A DNA stretch of 64,000 nucleotides from Entonaema liquescens (GCA_902805475.1 CADCSX010000002.1:1488001-1552000), one strand, 5' to 3'; counted from the stretch's first letter, positions 46,284 to 58,248 are shown. Made by a program: numbers and translations. The notes: generated by a model from the letters alone, not told the origin.

Positions 46284-47503
46284 ATGTCCCTGGAGCCCAA
46301 TAAATCAAAAGGAGATGAAATATGTGCTGGTTTCAAATCAGGACAACCGCAAATATCCAATAAACTCTCTGAGGCGAAGAAAGAGGTCGACAATACCATC
46401 CCACCTGACTCGGGTTGGAAGGGCCCAGAGAATTGTGTAAACCAAACATGCATTTATTCAAATCACCGCATAGGTGATGGTATTATACTCCTGACCAGTG
46501 AAAGAAATGCGAAGATTGCAAGCAATTTCCCAGTCACAGCCAATTATCAGGCTTCAACATTACCATTTCACGTTGCAAAAGTGCCCGGAAAGGGAGTTGG
46601 TATCGTTGCCGATAGGAAAATACATAAGGGTGAAACTATTCTCATTCGTTCCCCGACGATGATGGTGCAGACCGCGCCGCACGTTGGATTGGAGCCAGGA
46701 ACAAGGGACACGCTATATGACCTCGCCGTGAGCAAGCTTCCCTCCAGTGGCAGAGAGCTTTTCATGGGACAGATGGGCAAGGATGTCTATGATAAGATAG
46801 AGACAAACTGCTTCCAATTGTACATTGACGGCGCGAACGACTCCGGTAGCCACCTAGGGTGTTATCCGGAGATATCTCGATTCAATCATGACTGTCGCCC
46901 AAAGTAAGTATACCTTCACGAGTGAAATTCTCAGAACGAAAATCACTAATCAGTAAAACTTGGTTTAGCATACACTATCGTATCGCCAACATGACGCACA
47001 CTACGGTCGCTGCGCGTGATATTGAGCCAGGCCAAGAACTGAGTATTAGCTACATCGAGCTTATGCTCTCACGGGAAGAGCGACGCTCTCGGTTGCGGAA
47101 GTGGGGATTCGAATGTTCCTGTTCTCACTGCAGTATGAGCGACGAGGAGGCCGCTGCTTCAGATGCAAGACTTCAAAGGATCGAAGAGTTAGAAGCCGCC
47201 TTAGAGAATTTCAATGAGACTATTGTGACTGCTGAAACTGGGGCACAGCTAGCAGATTTATACGAAAAGGAGAGACTGGACATTTATCTCGGACAAGTCT
47301 ACACGCGAGCAGCACTCAACTTTGCACTTTTCGGAGAAGAGAAGAAGGCGCAGAAGTATGCATTGGCTGCAGTAGAAGCTGTGGAAAGGGAGTCAGGTCC
47401 AAATGCGGCTGATGCTAAGGCTATGAGGATATTGGCTGAGAACCCGAAGGCACACTGGACTTGGGGGAAAAGGAGAAGAGCAAATCCACCAAAGGGAAAT
47501 TGA
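46284..47503 (+). CDS. SET-domain protein (SMYD-like fungal family)
   Basis: Exons 46284..46903 and 46969..47503 (65-nt intron) give 384 aa as read. The SET domain begins near VAKVPGKGVGIVADRKIHKGE and has the substrate/cofactor motif SRFNHDCRPNIHYRI (joined by splicing). It closes with the ELSISYIELM tyrosine motif and a post-SET Cys cluster (CSCSHC). Family members are lysine methyltransferases, but many of these fungal ones are uncharacterised. Upstream, at 46210, another frame gives a signal-peptide-like MRVIHLYGYLALSGALARAS followed by ICPWSPINQK, the usual beginning of this fungal subfamily. It joins the main frame if one A is added to the AAAA run at 46307-46310. The true start is therefore probably 46210, with a one-base deletion; otherwise translation starts at 46284. 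Confidence 0.82.
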
Positions 47504-47910
47504 TTCTTGAGGATTTTACTCATCTTCATCTACTATTTTTCTTGATTAACTACCTAGGTAAATATATAAATAGACACAGTAGTTGCACCGTTATATAAAC
47601 CATGGCTGTAAATTCCACCCATGTTATGGTATAGTGAGAAGTGTACCTTTGACGTAAAAATCTGCGAGTTCATAGGGTATGATATTTGCATATTAAGTTT
47701 ACGTTATGATACGTGTCGCACTTGACAATATTGCATTTTACATCTATACTAAGGGGAAGGACGTAAGCAAAGTACCAGGAGGAAATTCTTCGAGATAGGT
47801 ATCATTCTAACATTAACTTGCCCAAAGGATCAACCTTCAGCCAAAAGAGACCGCAGAACTTATAAATATCAGAAATAGCACCAATACCGGTATATTAGAC
47901 AGAATATGCC
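47504..47910. other. Intergenic, nothing supported
   Basis: Flanks of the SET and 2EXR genes. No gene is seen. Confidence 0.5.
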
Positions 47911-48806
47911 ATGGCAACAACGTTCCCTCTTTTCTCGAGTCTTCCACCAGAGCTCCGCATCGTTATATGGCGCGAGGTCCTACCCAAGAATATTCTACCC
48001 GGTCTATTCGTTTACAAAAAGGGATGTTGGCATGCACGACGCCTGGTCGAGTCCGACGAAAACTACCTACCTGACATCATAGAGCTACGGTTCCGCCACG
48101 ACTTATTGGATGACAATGTTTGCTTTGATGTGCCTATTTTCTATGTCAACCGCGAGGCTCGCAGCATCGCACTGGATTGGTTCCGCAAACAAGTAAGCGT
48201 AACAAATCTCTGACCTCCTTGCATGCCCAACTCTGATATAGATAGGGCATTGAAATCAAATTATATAAAGATGGAAAGCATCTTTTCGTTCGTCCCTTCA
48301 ACCCCAAACGCGATGCATTGTATATTCTACCCAGTAGATGGGCTGAGTTCTGCGAAGAGGCCCGTATTCCACCGGACGCGTTAGATATGGAAGATCCTCC
48401 TTTCATTATTTGGTCGGAACCTGAGCGTCTCGCTATACCAAGAATACTTTTTAGAAAGGTTCTCCGTGGGTTGCCGAAGGCAATGCAGTGGTATAACCGG
48501 ATCAAGGAGATGTTGGTCATTTTTGAGGAACAACCAGATCAAGTATTCCAAACACGGCGATGCGGTTTACTCGCTCTAGATGAATGGTCATTTACATGGA
48601 ACCGCAATCGCGGCGAATTCGAGTGTCGGGAAGGCGAGAACATTGAGGCTTATAAGAGGGTGGGAAAGGCTCTTAGTGTAGCGCTGAGAGATGAATTCAC
48701 CAAATGGAACATTCGAAGTCTTAAGATCCGACCCGCAGCCGTCATTCCAGCTCGGGAAAACAGCCCGATCCCCTCCAAGATAGAGTCGATGACGACATGC
48801 AAATAA
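47911..48806 (+). CDS. 2EXR-domain protein
   Basis: Two exons, 47911..48192 and 48246..48806 (53-nt intron), give 280 aa. The N-terminus FPLFSSLPPELRIVIWREVL is the 2EXR motif, found in very many uncharacterised filamentous fungal proteins. A second conserved piece, FYVNREARSIALDWF, ends exon 1. The family resembles F-box proteins at its start (LPPELR), but a role in ubiquitin ligase complexes has not been shown. No membrane segment or signal is seen. Confidence 0.82.
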
Positions 48807-49421
48807 GACTTAAAGGGGAGTTCAGCTGGCGGAAGAACCGTTAAAAAGTAAATTAACTGTACTCGTGTGGGCTTGCTAAGGGCAGAGAAGGCAAATAAAT
48901 ATATCACTGGCTCTCAATTACAGGAACAGATAAGACTATACTCCATATCCTATTCTATAACTCTGTGTGATAGTTATGGGTTTCTTGATTTTAAGAATTT
49001 CTCTCGTATCTATGCCTATTGTTTAACGTACAAATTATTGTCCTTTATGACATAGCATGCTCCAACCATCTATTACAAGATAACTTCAGTTCCTATTTAA
49101 TAAGTTGGTTAAGCGTGTTGCAGTTGGTTTCTTTTTGCTTAACCATTTCTGGCATTTGTTAGCTCCACTTACCTCGGCTGCCAGAGTATCCTAACTTCTT
49201 ATTCGCGCCCAACATTTTTTTCCTTGACAGCTCTACCCCTATCCACATCGTTGAACCACACTAACCAGATTGGACTTCTTGAGTATCAGCGATTCAACTT
49301 CAAATTCTCTAGTTCTTCAAACGTTATATCTAGGTTTAACTATATATACGCCGGTTGTAACTCATATTCATACTTGTCAACATCCTTTTGTCCATATTCA
49401 TCGACTTTTTATTTAGCGGTC
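48807..49421. other. Intergenic, nothing supported
   Basis: The open frame of the following hydrolase extends upstream into this region in frame, but the extension is Ser/Tyr/Asn-rich and looks untranslated. Confidence 0.5.
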
Positions 49422-50294
49422 ATGGCGGACAAACAAAAGGGGCTACCGGGGTTTACACCTATCTCCGATCGGATCTTCATCCATAATCCAGATTCATCCG
49501 ATACCGCCGGGGAAACACCAAGCGATCACCCTACAACGATCATTATATACGGATGGGGTGATGGCCACCCGAAGAATGTCGCCAAATATGTCGACGGTTA
49601 TAATAAATTATTCCCAGGAGCTCGGATCTTGATGGTGATCTCATCCACTTTTGCCGCTACGTATCAGTCCCTCGATCAGCGGACGAAGGCTATGATGCCT
49701 ATCGTTGACACAGTGTTCCCTACCCCTGATGACGATTCTTCAAGAATTATCTTACATATAATGTCTAATACCGGCGGTATCTACGCTGCTGCTACATTGA
49801 ACGCCTACCAACAACGTCACGGGAAGGACAAGGCTCTCCCGCACCATTTATGTATAAACGACTCTACACCTGGCAGTCTTGATTTTTCCAGAGAGGTAGG
49901 GCGGTGGTCCAAGGCGATGGCTGTGGGAACAGCCAAATGGTTTCCGTGGCCGTTTACAGTAACGCAGCGGATATGGTGGACATTTCTTTACGCAATGTAC
50001 CTCATTGAAAAAGCCATTGGAAGAGAACCTTCTGGGATCTATAGCTGCAGAGTCTTCTTGGACCACTCGATAGCGACACCTAAAGCTCCTAGGGCGTATC
50101 TATATTCCAAAACCGATGATATTATTTGGTGGGAGGATGTTGAAGCTCAGGCGGAGGTAGCGAAAAATAAAGGTTACAAGACAATGTTGGAAATGTTTGA
50201 TGACTCTCCACATGTTGGCCATATGAGAGTGCATCCTTCCCGGTATTGGTCCACGATAGAGAACCATTGGAAGTCAACTATAGCGTTAGAGTAA
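49422..50294 (+). CDS. TMEM53/PaxU-family alpha/beta hydrolase (DUF829)
   Basis: Single exon, 290 aa from the Met at 49422 (MADKQKGLPGFT). The opening TTIIIYGWGDGHPKNVAKY and the segment IILHIMSNTGGIYAAATL are the oxyanion and nucleophile regions of the TMEM53/DUF829 family. Here the usual nucleophile motif is SNTGG, with Ser and Asn in altered order compared with GxSxG. The C-terminal SPHVGHMRVHPSRYW supplies the conserved His. The family includes PaxU from the paxilline cluster, but most members lie outside clusters and their substrates are unknown. No prenyltransferase or other indole-diterpene gene is present here. A longer start at 49224 is possible but unlikely. Confidence 0.82.
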   Translation: MADKQKGLPGFTPISDRIFIHNPDSSDTAGETPSDHPTTIIIYGWGDGHPKNVAKYVDGYNKLFPGARILMVISSTFAATYQSLDQRTKAMMPIVDTVFPTPDDDSSRIILHIMSNTGGIYAAATLNAYQQRHGKDKALPHHLCINDSTPGSLDFSREVGRWSKAMAVGTAKWFPWPFTVTQRIWWTFLYAMYLIEKAIGREPSGIYSCRVFLDHSIATPKAPRAYLYSKTDDIIWWEDVEAQAEVAKNKGYKTMLEMFDDSPHVGHMRVHPSRYWSTIENHWKSTIALE

Positions 50295-50479
50295 AACTCA
50301 AATATACCTAAAAATCTCGAGTTACAGAAATGGCGATATTATGAAATGGCCCCTAGAATTCAGTCCACACCTCGATGTCTTGTCAGAGTATCAAGTGGTT
50401 ATCGGGATCTATAAATCAACGCCTTCTATTAATATGCTACTACTACGCTATTCTATCCATGTAAATATATGTATAACGT

Positions 50480-51691
50480 TCATTTCTCTTCCCGTAACGC
50501 CGGAGTTGTGGGCGTAGCATGAATTAGCTTCTCCTCATCGTCGATTTGCGGGACGAGACGTTCCACCCCACGGATTGGCTCCCAGTGGACCGTGCCATAT
50601 CGATACATCTCACCAAAGGTGCCCGGCCTGTGGTCCGCATCCATAAATTCCTTCTTTTTGACGAGATCTCCTAGAGCAGGTAGTCCCCCGGCTGAGTTGT
50701 GGTAGACTTTGTACATGTGACTTTTCTCCAACATCTCTATAATGAAGGCCTCAGCTGCCTGTCGTTTTGCTTCGTCCGGTTCGTCAAGGCGTGTAGTGAA
50801 TAGTTCTACTTGCTTGGCGCCGTCGTAGTCCGTCTTGATCGCACCCAGCACTCCGTTTAGGATTCCCTCCACCATGAATACTTTATTCTTGAAGAACTCG
50901 CGTCCGTTCCAGCCCGAATTCAGATCGAGAAGGTTCCTTGTGCGATCGCCAATAAGCATCTGCGCTACGTAATCGCTCATCTCTTTAACCTTATCCTCGA
51001 AGTTCCAATCCGCCATTCCTTCAGCGAGTCCGATATCCCGCATTAGGGGTATCTTATGGAAGCCATCTGCGTTAGTCCGGCCCTTCCACAGCTGCTTGTA
51101 ACCGTCATGCCAATTCTTGATGAAGATGCAACCCTTCCGCGCTGCTAACATGTAGTTTCCGAAGCTACCCCATTGCTTTCTGATCTGTCCAGTGATGATC
51201 CATACCGCCACCTCGTAAGGGGTATCTGGAGCCGTGAGATGGTCCCAAAATAGGGGATCGAGATGAGTGTGTAACATGTTCCCGACATCCATCCAGACGC
51301 CTCCATGTTCGAACAGCAACGGTAACCTCACGAGATCAGCGGCATGTTGCGCTGCATGCCTGCCGTCCATCGTCCGGTTCACAAAACAGTCGGGGAACCA
51401 GTCCTTAGAGACATACTTGTAGATGTAGTTAGGCGAGTCTTCGACAAGATCTACAAGGCGGACCGTCCAGGACCTGCCGAGCTTCCTCGCCCAATTCACC
51501 ACGGTGCATTTGTAGCTCGGATACATATAGTCGATGCCCTTATCCCAGAACGCCCATACATTCTTCTCCGAAGTAATTGGCCGAAAAGAACGGAGCTCGT
51601 CTATGATTTCGGCTTCGGGCCGTAAGTCAAGTTGGGAGTCGGGCACTACACGGAGACCGCTCGCAGACTTGGGGAGTTCGAATTGAGCCAT
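50480..51691 (-). CDS. Capsular-polysaccharide-synthesis-like glycosyltransferase
   Basis: Single exon, 403 aa. It contains the DXD-type nucleotide-sugar site in LFEHGGVWMDVGN (about residue 130), preceded by RHAAQHAADLVRLPLL, the arrangement of GT32-like enzymes and Caps_synth family proteins. An N-terminal KNVWAFWDKGIDYMYPSYK strand-loop also fits. No signal peptide or membrane helix is evident, so a Golgi location is not supported by sequence. Fungal members are numerous and largely uncharacterised. The gene converges on the TMEM53-like gene 185 bp away and is divergent from the esterase. Confidence 0.85.
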   Translation of the reverse strand: MAQFELPKSASGLRVVPDSQLDLRPEAEIIDELRSFRPITSEKNVWAFWDKGIDYMYPSYKCTVVNWARKLGRSWTVRLVDLVEDSPNYIYKYVSKDWFPDCFVNRTMDGRHAAQHAADLVRLPLLFEHGGVWMDVGNMLHTHLDPLFWDHLTAPDTPYEVAVWIITGQIRKQWGSFGNYMLAARKGCIFIKNWHDGYKQLWKGRTNADGFHKIPLMRDIGLAEGMADWNFEDKVKEMSDYVAQMLIGDRTRNLLDLNSGWNGREFFKNKVFMVEGILNGVLGAIKTDYDGAKQVELFTTRLDEPDEAKRQAAEAFIIEMLEKSHMYKVYHNSAGGLPALGDLVKKKEFMDADHRPGTFGEMYRYGTVHWEPIRGVERLVPQIDDEEKLIHATPTTPALREEK

Positions 51692-52516
51692 CTGGTCAAA
51701 TAGATCGTTTTAGTCTGTTAGGTTATGAGTATGTCGTTGAATCCATGTGTTGCTTTGTACCCTGGATAAATATTATAATGGCAAAGCTGGATACTTCCGA
51801 GTATTTATTACCTCCATGAATGAGAGGTACTAGAATACTGGATGATTCATGATGGTGATTTATAGGAATCCATATATGAGCCCCCTTTAGTTAACAGACT
51901 GGACTTATGGTCGTAGTGTACAGTGGCTTCTCTTAATCTGATGCGCAACTAGTGCAATACTACTACCTCTTGCTCAGATATCAGTTATTCTGCCAACGTA
52001 TTAATTGTAGAGAGGATTCAGACCTCGAAGGGTAACATAGCTTTGTACCAAATTTTGTATGTAAGGCGATGTATCTCACTTAACGAGCGTTCAAGGGGTT
52101 GCCGAGCTGCGAGGGCTGCGTTTCCGACTAGAATGGTTTAGCGGCACCATGATTCATAATGACGGGACTTGAAATCATTTATCAGGTCGATGGGGCTGAG
52201 TTGAAAACGCCATATTTCTTCAGCTCATCTCAATACTACCCTGTCGGTAAGCTGTCGCGTCTACATAGCGAAATTATTCAAAATGATTCATCCTGACTAC
52301 AATATAATAAATTTTCCTGCGGTGTTGCATAGCCTCAAGGCATTATGCGATCCTGGAGCTTTTACGCGAGAATGGCTTTTTCGCAAACTCATAAGAAAGT
52401 AAGGCCTTCGCTAAAGTGATAGAACTATAAGAATCTCCGTTGAGTCTGGTATAAACCCAAAGATTATCATATTCGCAATCATCAGCTATAATATAATCCC
52501 GAATATCAGCGAGAAA
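51692..52516. other. Divergent intergenic region
   Basis: Shared upstream region of the glycosyltransferase and the esterase. No gene is seen. Confidence 0.5.
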
Positions 52517-53911
52517 GTGACCATGGAGTATCTCAAGGACAAATCCGAGTACTTTGACGTCGACGCCGACTTCAAGCCATTGCCAAAGTATGGCCATTTA
52601 TCGAAGAAGACACCGGAATATATAGCAGCTGAGTCCGCTATCGACGCTGCATATTTGCCGCTTTGGGCAACGCCCAATTTCGCTGCCTTCCGACAGATCG
52701 CGGGCGACCCGGACGCTGCTATGCCCCCTGGTGGACCCGATCGGTATCGTGATGTGACCACGGAGTTGCTACAATTTCCTGCGCGCGACAGTCATTTGAT
52801 TGAGCTGAAAGTTTATAAATCTCCAAATGTTGCTCCGGATGCGACTCTGGTATACCGCATGCACGGTGGTGGTATGATATATTAAACACAGCCCCTTTTC
52901 CTAATTAGGTTTTGTTGACCTCTTGCATCTTAGGCTTTGTGGTTGGACGACATGAGGTAGACGGTACCGAGAACGTTTATGCCGCCACAAATCCCAATAT
53001 TGTTGTCGTGAGCGTGGATTATCGATTGTAGGTATTTTGTATAATCTGTCTTCTAATACCTAGCTGACCTTGTAAAGAGCGCCCGAATTTCCTTTCCCAC
53101 GACCGGTGGAAGACTGCTACGATGGATTACTATGGGTGAGATATCTAATCCATCAAACCGGATCCGATGATGGTCTACTAACTATTAAATAAAGTGTAAG
53201 AAGAATGCGAGAACCCTCGGAATCAACCCCGAGAAGATCATTGTCGCTGGGAGTAGCGCTGGAGGCAACCTGGTGAGCATGCACAGAAGTACTTCTTTGA
53301 GCTGCGTTCAACATGACCTACTAACATAATTATAAGGCTGCAGTTATAGCCATCATGGCTAGAGAAAACGGAATTACTGGCATCGTGGCCCAGGTCATTC
53401 ACTTTCCCGTCGTCTGCCACCCCAAGTTTTTCCCCCGGGACAAGTATGAGCACGGTAGTTACATTCAGAACTCAGCAAATCCTGTCCTCGATGTCTTAAG
53501 GATGGAGGCTTTCCTCGACGCCTATATCCCTACGCCTGAACCTGACTATAGACATTCACCTCTGATCGCAGAATCACTGGCGAACCTTCCTCCAGCATGT
53601 AAGGAAACTCATTTATCATATTCTCTTAATCTTAACTTGACTTACTTTGGAATATTGAATGACTAACTGACATTCTGTCTGCTCTGTTCTTAGTGATACA
53701 ATGCGCGGGTTTTGATGTGCTCCGGGATGACGCTTTCGCATACGCTGAAGCTCTGAAGGCGACGGGTGTTGACGTTGAGATATACGGTTATCAAGGCGTA
53801 CCTCACTGTTTTCCTGCTGTTCTCCCGACTCATCCTAGCACACCAGTGTTCTATGAGAGGTTTAACAATTTCATCAAAAAGCATGCGACTAGTTCTGGTC
53901 AGGAGATATGA
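52517..53911 (+). CDS. Alpha/beta hydrolase-3 family esterase
   Basis: Six exons, 52517..52871, 52934..53027, 53078..53135, 53195..53272, 53337..53598 and 53694..53911, give 354 aa. Family features are the oxyanion motif HGGG rebuilt across intron 1, VVVSVDYRLAPEFPFP rebuilt across intron 2, the nucleophile motif VAGSSAGG, the acid in CAGFDVLRDD, and the His in GVPHCFP. This is the hormone-sensitive-lipase-like (GDXG) group of carboxylesterases and deacetylases. No signal peptide, so a cytosolic enzyme. The substrate is unknown. The next gene on the same strand is an amino-acid permease 837 bp downstream. The start could be either Met of MTMEYLK. Confidence 0.88.
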
Positions 53912-54748
53912 GATAGCATGTTATGTTGCTCCGACGAAAGATTTCGTGCGTGTGGAAGAGTTGAAAAGACGATTTAAAAATTTATCAGGGACCTTAGCTA
54001 AGGGTTTAAGGGTACTCATCCCGCTAATTTTGATGGGGCTTATACCAGCCCATACCCCTGTATCTTAGCCCTAAAGATGGAATCGTCAGGGTCTCATAGA
54101 TGTGTTACATAGTCCAAGAATTGAGTCACCTACCGCTTATAGAGAGTTATTGCGGTCGCTTACTTCTTAGCTCTGTGGTACCCATTACATGATCCTAATG
54201 CTAAATAAAATACGGGTTGTCTTACCCTCTTTCATGCGCTTTCCCATAACAGTAAACCGATTGCGATACACTAAAATATATCTCATCATATCTACACCGA
54301 TCGTGTTCCAGAACAAGTTATAGAACACAAACTTCATCCGCCTAACGCACGCTAGATTAAGATTTCACGTCAGCATGGGGATCTCCTTTTGGGTGTAGTA
54401 CACAACGCTTATCCACATTGCGCTAATCCTATGCCAGATTCAGATTAGATACCCGTGGCCCTGAACCCTGAGTTAACGCGGCGCAGAATCTCAATCACGC
54501 AATTTTACACGCCAATGGCAAATACCGTCGTATCGAAACCATCACCGAGTTTTCTAAACCGAGCAGGTTTTTTTTCTACTCGGACGCGCGAAGTGTTATT
54601 AGAGTTCGCCAACGCTATGTCCGTTCCTCGTAGGTCTTTTTCTGATGCACAGCGAACACGTCTTTAACCAAATTAGTTATATCGATCTTTCCAGGAGTAA
54701 TCTTTTGGGGGGGTTTAATGCTGTAAACAATCGATATTATTTCCTACC
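53912..54748. other. Intergenic; upstream region of the permease
   Basis: No supported gene. Contains a G-run near 54706-54712 and short frames without features. Confidence 0.5.
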
Positions 54749-56541
54749 ATGAGTAACAGTCCTAAGGACATCGAGCGGTCCCTCGTGCAGCCCAGTGAGG
54801 ATCCCGATCAAGATGACTTCCGCTCAATTGACCCTGAGTCCGGGGTCAAACGCGGTCTCAAGACGCGACATTTATCAATGATGGCTTTGGCCGGAATCAT
54901 TGGACCCGGACTTTTGGTCGGCAGCGGAGGTGCATTGTCCACCGGTGGGCCGGCATCGTTATTGATTGGCTTCGGGGTCATCGGCATAATTGCTTTTAGG
55001 TACCATCGCATATCCCCCTACCTAATACCATGCATTAGGTACCTAGATATGTAAAGTATTCAGTGCTGACTTATATTAAAAAACAGTATTATGCAGAGCT
55101 TAGGCGAGTTGACCACTCTTTATCCCTCTGGAGGAGCTTTTACCCAGCTTGCGTCTCGATTCGTGGATCCAGCGTTTGGTGTCGCCGTTGGATGGAATTA
55201 CTTCGTCATCTGGTTCGCTGTTCTCGCCAACGAGTACAATGCCACAACCAGTATTCTGGCATTTTGGAGTGATAAGGTACCCGTCTGGGGGTATTTTCTA
55301 CTCTTATGGGTATTATATCCAATTACATGTACCTCCTTAATCTCCCTGCTGACGTCTTCCTAGACCGCTTTCCTCTTGTTCCAACTCCTAGGTGTATCCA
55401 CGTTTGGAGAGGCTGAGTTTTGGCTAGCCCTTCTTAAACTTGTAGGATTAGTAGCATTTTACATATTTTCTATCGTGTAAGCTGAAACCCGCATGAATGA
55501 ATCTCAACCAGTTACACTAATAGTCGTAGATATGTGTCGGGTGGAATCAGCGGGACAGATGCTATAGGCTTCCGATATTGGCATGACCCCGGACCTTTTG
55601 TTGATGGTTTCCGGGGTGTCGCCAAAGTCTTCGTTTTCTGCTCTACCTTCTACGCCGGTTGCGAGTCAATCGCTGTAGCGGCCACCGAGACCAAGAACCC
55701 CAGAGTCGCGGTTCCGTTAGCAATTCGCCAAGTTTTCTGGCGCATCATATTTATCTATATGGGTGCAGCCTTCTTTTTTGGTCTCACCTGTCCGGCAAAC
55801 GCTGACCAACTTGTGAATGGAGGCAGTCGCGCCTTGCTGAGTCCGATGACCGTCGCGATTCAAAATGCGGGCTGGCAAGGCGGCGTGCATCTTATAAATG
55901 CCTTTATCCTTATCACTTGCATTTCGGCTATCAACAGTTCCATATATGTCGCGTCACGGACCTTGCTATACATGGCACAGCAAAGAATGGCGCCGTCTTT
56001 CCTTGGGTGGACAGACAAGAGGGGCGTACCAATTCCTGCCATCACTCTAGCAAATGCGTTCGGTGCAATATCCATGATGAACATTTCGACCGGAGCCTCT
56101 AAAGCTTATGGATACATTGTCAACTTGAGTGGCGTATCGACGTTCTTGGTTTGGGGGTCTATTTCTCTCACTCACATCCGATTTCGCCAGGCCTGGGAAG
56201 CACAAGGCTACCGTGTTGAAGATTTACCATATGTTTCTCTCTGGTACCCGTGGAACGCGTATTTCGGCCTAGCAGCAAACGCGTTCCTAGCGTTAGTGCA
56301 GGGTTGGTCTAACTTCTCTCCTTGGGATGCTGGCGGCTTCGTTGATGCTTATATCTTGTTACCGTTGTTCTTTGTGATATTTATTGGATATAAACTCGTT
56401 TTCAAGACACGTCTTTGGAGGAACGATGAGATCGATTTACAATCAGGGAGGCGCCGTGACTTGGAAGAAGACAAGGAGATTGCCCAGGCCGAAATAGGGG
56501 TTCCTCAGCCGTGGTGGCGTCAGCTTCTGAAAAGTTTATAA
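54749..56541 (+). CDS. Amino-acid permease (YAT/AAT family)
   Basis: Four exons, 54749..54999, 55087..55309, 55364..55476 and 55530..56541, give 532 aa, a normal length with about twelve membrane helices. It is a plasma-membrane proton symporter for amino acids by family. Signatures are KTRHLSMMALAGIIGPGLLVGSG at helix 1, SIMQSLGELTTLYPSGGAF at helices 2-3 (rebuilt by splicing), and FGEAEFWLALLKL at helix 5. The acidic hydrophilic ends carry EDPDQDD and DLEEDKE, suitable for ubiquitin-controlled endocytosis. The substrate cannot be stated. Confidence 0.92.
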
Positions 56542-58053
56542 TGTTGCTTGTCCAATTTTAGTGTATTTACGCAAGGTTTACCATATAGACAGCATGTACT
56601 TACATAGAATACAAAGCGGGCCAGTGGTGCGATTTAAAATTAGTGCTTGAAATAGAATCATAAGCCGCAAATATGGTTAAATTATTCGAAAATAAAGAAT
56701 ACATGCTACAATTATCTTGTTATTAGGTGCTTATCCTTCAAATATAGAAATTAGGTATCTCCGGGATAGGTGGTTTGCTCGCATGGTAACATGTCTTATC
56801 TCACTTTTGGTTTTAAGGCAGTATATTTGTCAGGGGACAAGCGGGTAGGGAGTGAGTATAGGGGTATCTAAGTCCATTCTACGCATGACCATCAAGGTTG
56901 ACTCATTCAGTCCTAGCAATCTCCAAACCTGCAAAATGTCGTGAACATGATTATTATCATCGATGAACCCAGACATCTTGGCGTGTATTGACATTACCAC
57001 CAGTTATTTCTAGTCAAACAAAGGTCGAATGGATGAGGAACTTCTGAAAAGTACTTGGCTTTTTCTATAGTCTATGAAAGTGATATCCAAAGGAGCTTAG
57101 TATTACAAACTCCTTGGCGCGATAAATTATTTTTATTACTAGCTAGCAGAGTGTTTCGATACTCTAGTTTGTCACCTTTTGCTTACTGTCACGTCAATAA
57201 TTACCCACTTCTATTTGACGGGCATTAATACCAACGCAGTTCCTATGTAAAGAAAAAGTTAAATCTAATATCACCAATCGCGGATCTTGAGCATATTTTG
57301 ACTAGGTTCGTCATAAGGGAAGATATGATGTCGCTAGTATCAGCGCCGGTGATCCGACTCTAGAGTCAAGGAGATTGTCTCACTAACTCAAAGTGCTGAG
57401 GACTAAAGGACGTGTATTTTTGCGTCCCCCGTGTAAGGTACCAGTAGACGCAATAGCATTTTACGTACGGACACATCATATTAATCATATATAGTCATTC
57501 AACTCATGATTCTACAGCATAACCCTACCTTAGTTAAGAGTACAGTTCTAACGTTGGATTTCAATAGGTAGATAATCTATTTAAGAGGTACGCAGAGGAA
57601 CACTACAGCTTTTATGATTCAAGTTACAATACCTGAGGAGGTGTAATAGCAGCTCACTATTGAGTCAAGGCGAGCTGGGCCTAAGGGTGAGGATACTATG
57701 ACTCGTAGCTGTAGTATTTGACGTGTTTTGGTCTAAATATCAGAACTTGTGTCGGGACTTACCTGGGTCTAGTGATTGGATTACATTGGTAAATGAATGA
57801 GATATCTCAACTCTGACGCATATCGTACATGGTATTTAGCTTCCACTTTAGCTACATGTTTTCTTGGTGTTCATATATAAACATCTCTATTTCGCAAAAT
57901 GCTAGCCATAGTCTGTCTAAGCTAACCCAACCCAAATTACCTTCTCTACTACTACTGGTCCCTCAAACATTTTCACATCTCTTAACCACTCCGCGCCGTA
58001 TCCTCTGGACCTATTTCAGCCAACAACTACGACTGCCTAAATAAACTACCATT
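56542..58053. other. 1.5-kb intergenic stretch, nothing supported
   Basis: No open frame with family features on either strand. The right end (57830-58050), with pyrimidine-rich CT stretches, looks like the 5' leader of the small Cys-rich gene. Confidence 0.5.
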
Positions 58054-58248
58054 ATGTGCAAGCAACACAAGTGTGAGGTCAAATGTGCCTCTTGTAAAAA
58101 CGTCCTGGAAACCACTGTGGGGCCCTTGGTGCCATGTGGCGTTCCAAACTGCAAAATAAGAGAAACTATCACGGGCAACAGATACAGAGTGTGCAGTACG
58201 TGTGCGCCCCGTTACGAGCAAGGTAAAGGAAAAGGCAAGGCATCTTGA
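58054..58248 (+). CDS. Small cysteine-rich protein, possibly zinc-binding
   Basis: A 64-codon frame starting MCKQHKCEVKCASCKNVLET. It contains nine Cys and a His spaced in pairs (CKQHKC, CASC, then CGVPNC, CSTC), typical of a small intracellular zinc-binding module; there is no signal peptide. It ends with GKGKGKAS. An AATAAA-like signal (CTAATAAAGG, about 58289) follows. A run of 17 A begins at 58349, which may be genomic poly-A or the relic of a retroposed transcript. Similar short Cys-rich proteins occur in many filamentous fungi without known function. The ORF is short, so the call is tentative. Confidence 0.55.
   Translation: MCKQHKCEVKCASCKNVLETTVGPLVPCGVPNCKIRETITGNRYRVCSTCAPRYEQGKGKGKAS

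Noticed and set aside
49224..49421. In-frame N-terminal extension of the TMEM53-like protein
   Set aside because: Ser/Tyr/Asn-rich sequence without homology features; the Met at 49422 fits the family start.
49422..56541. Hydrolase, glycosyltransferase, esterase and permease as a biosynthetic cluster
   Set aside because: No backbone synthase, oxidase or regulator, and the genes are on mixed strands with ordinary spacing.
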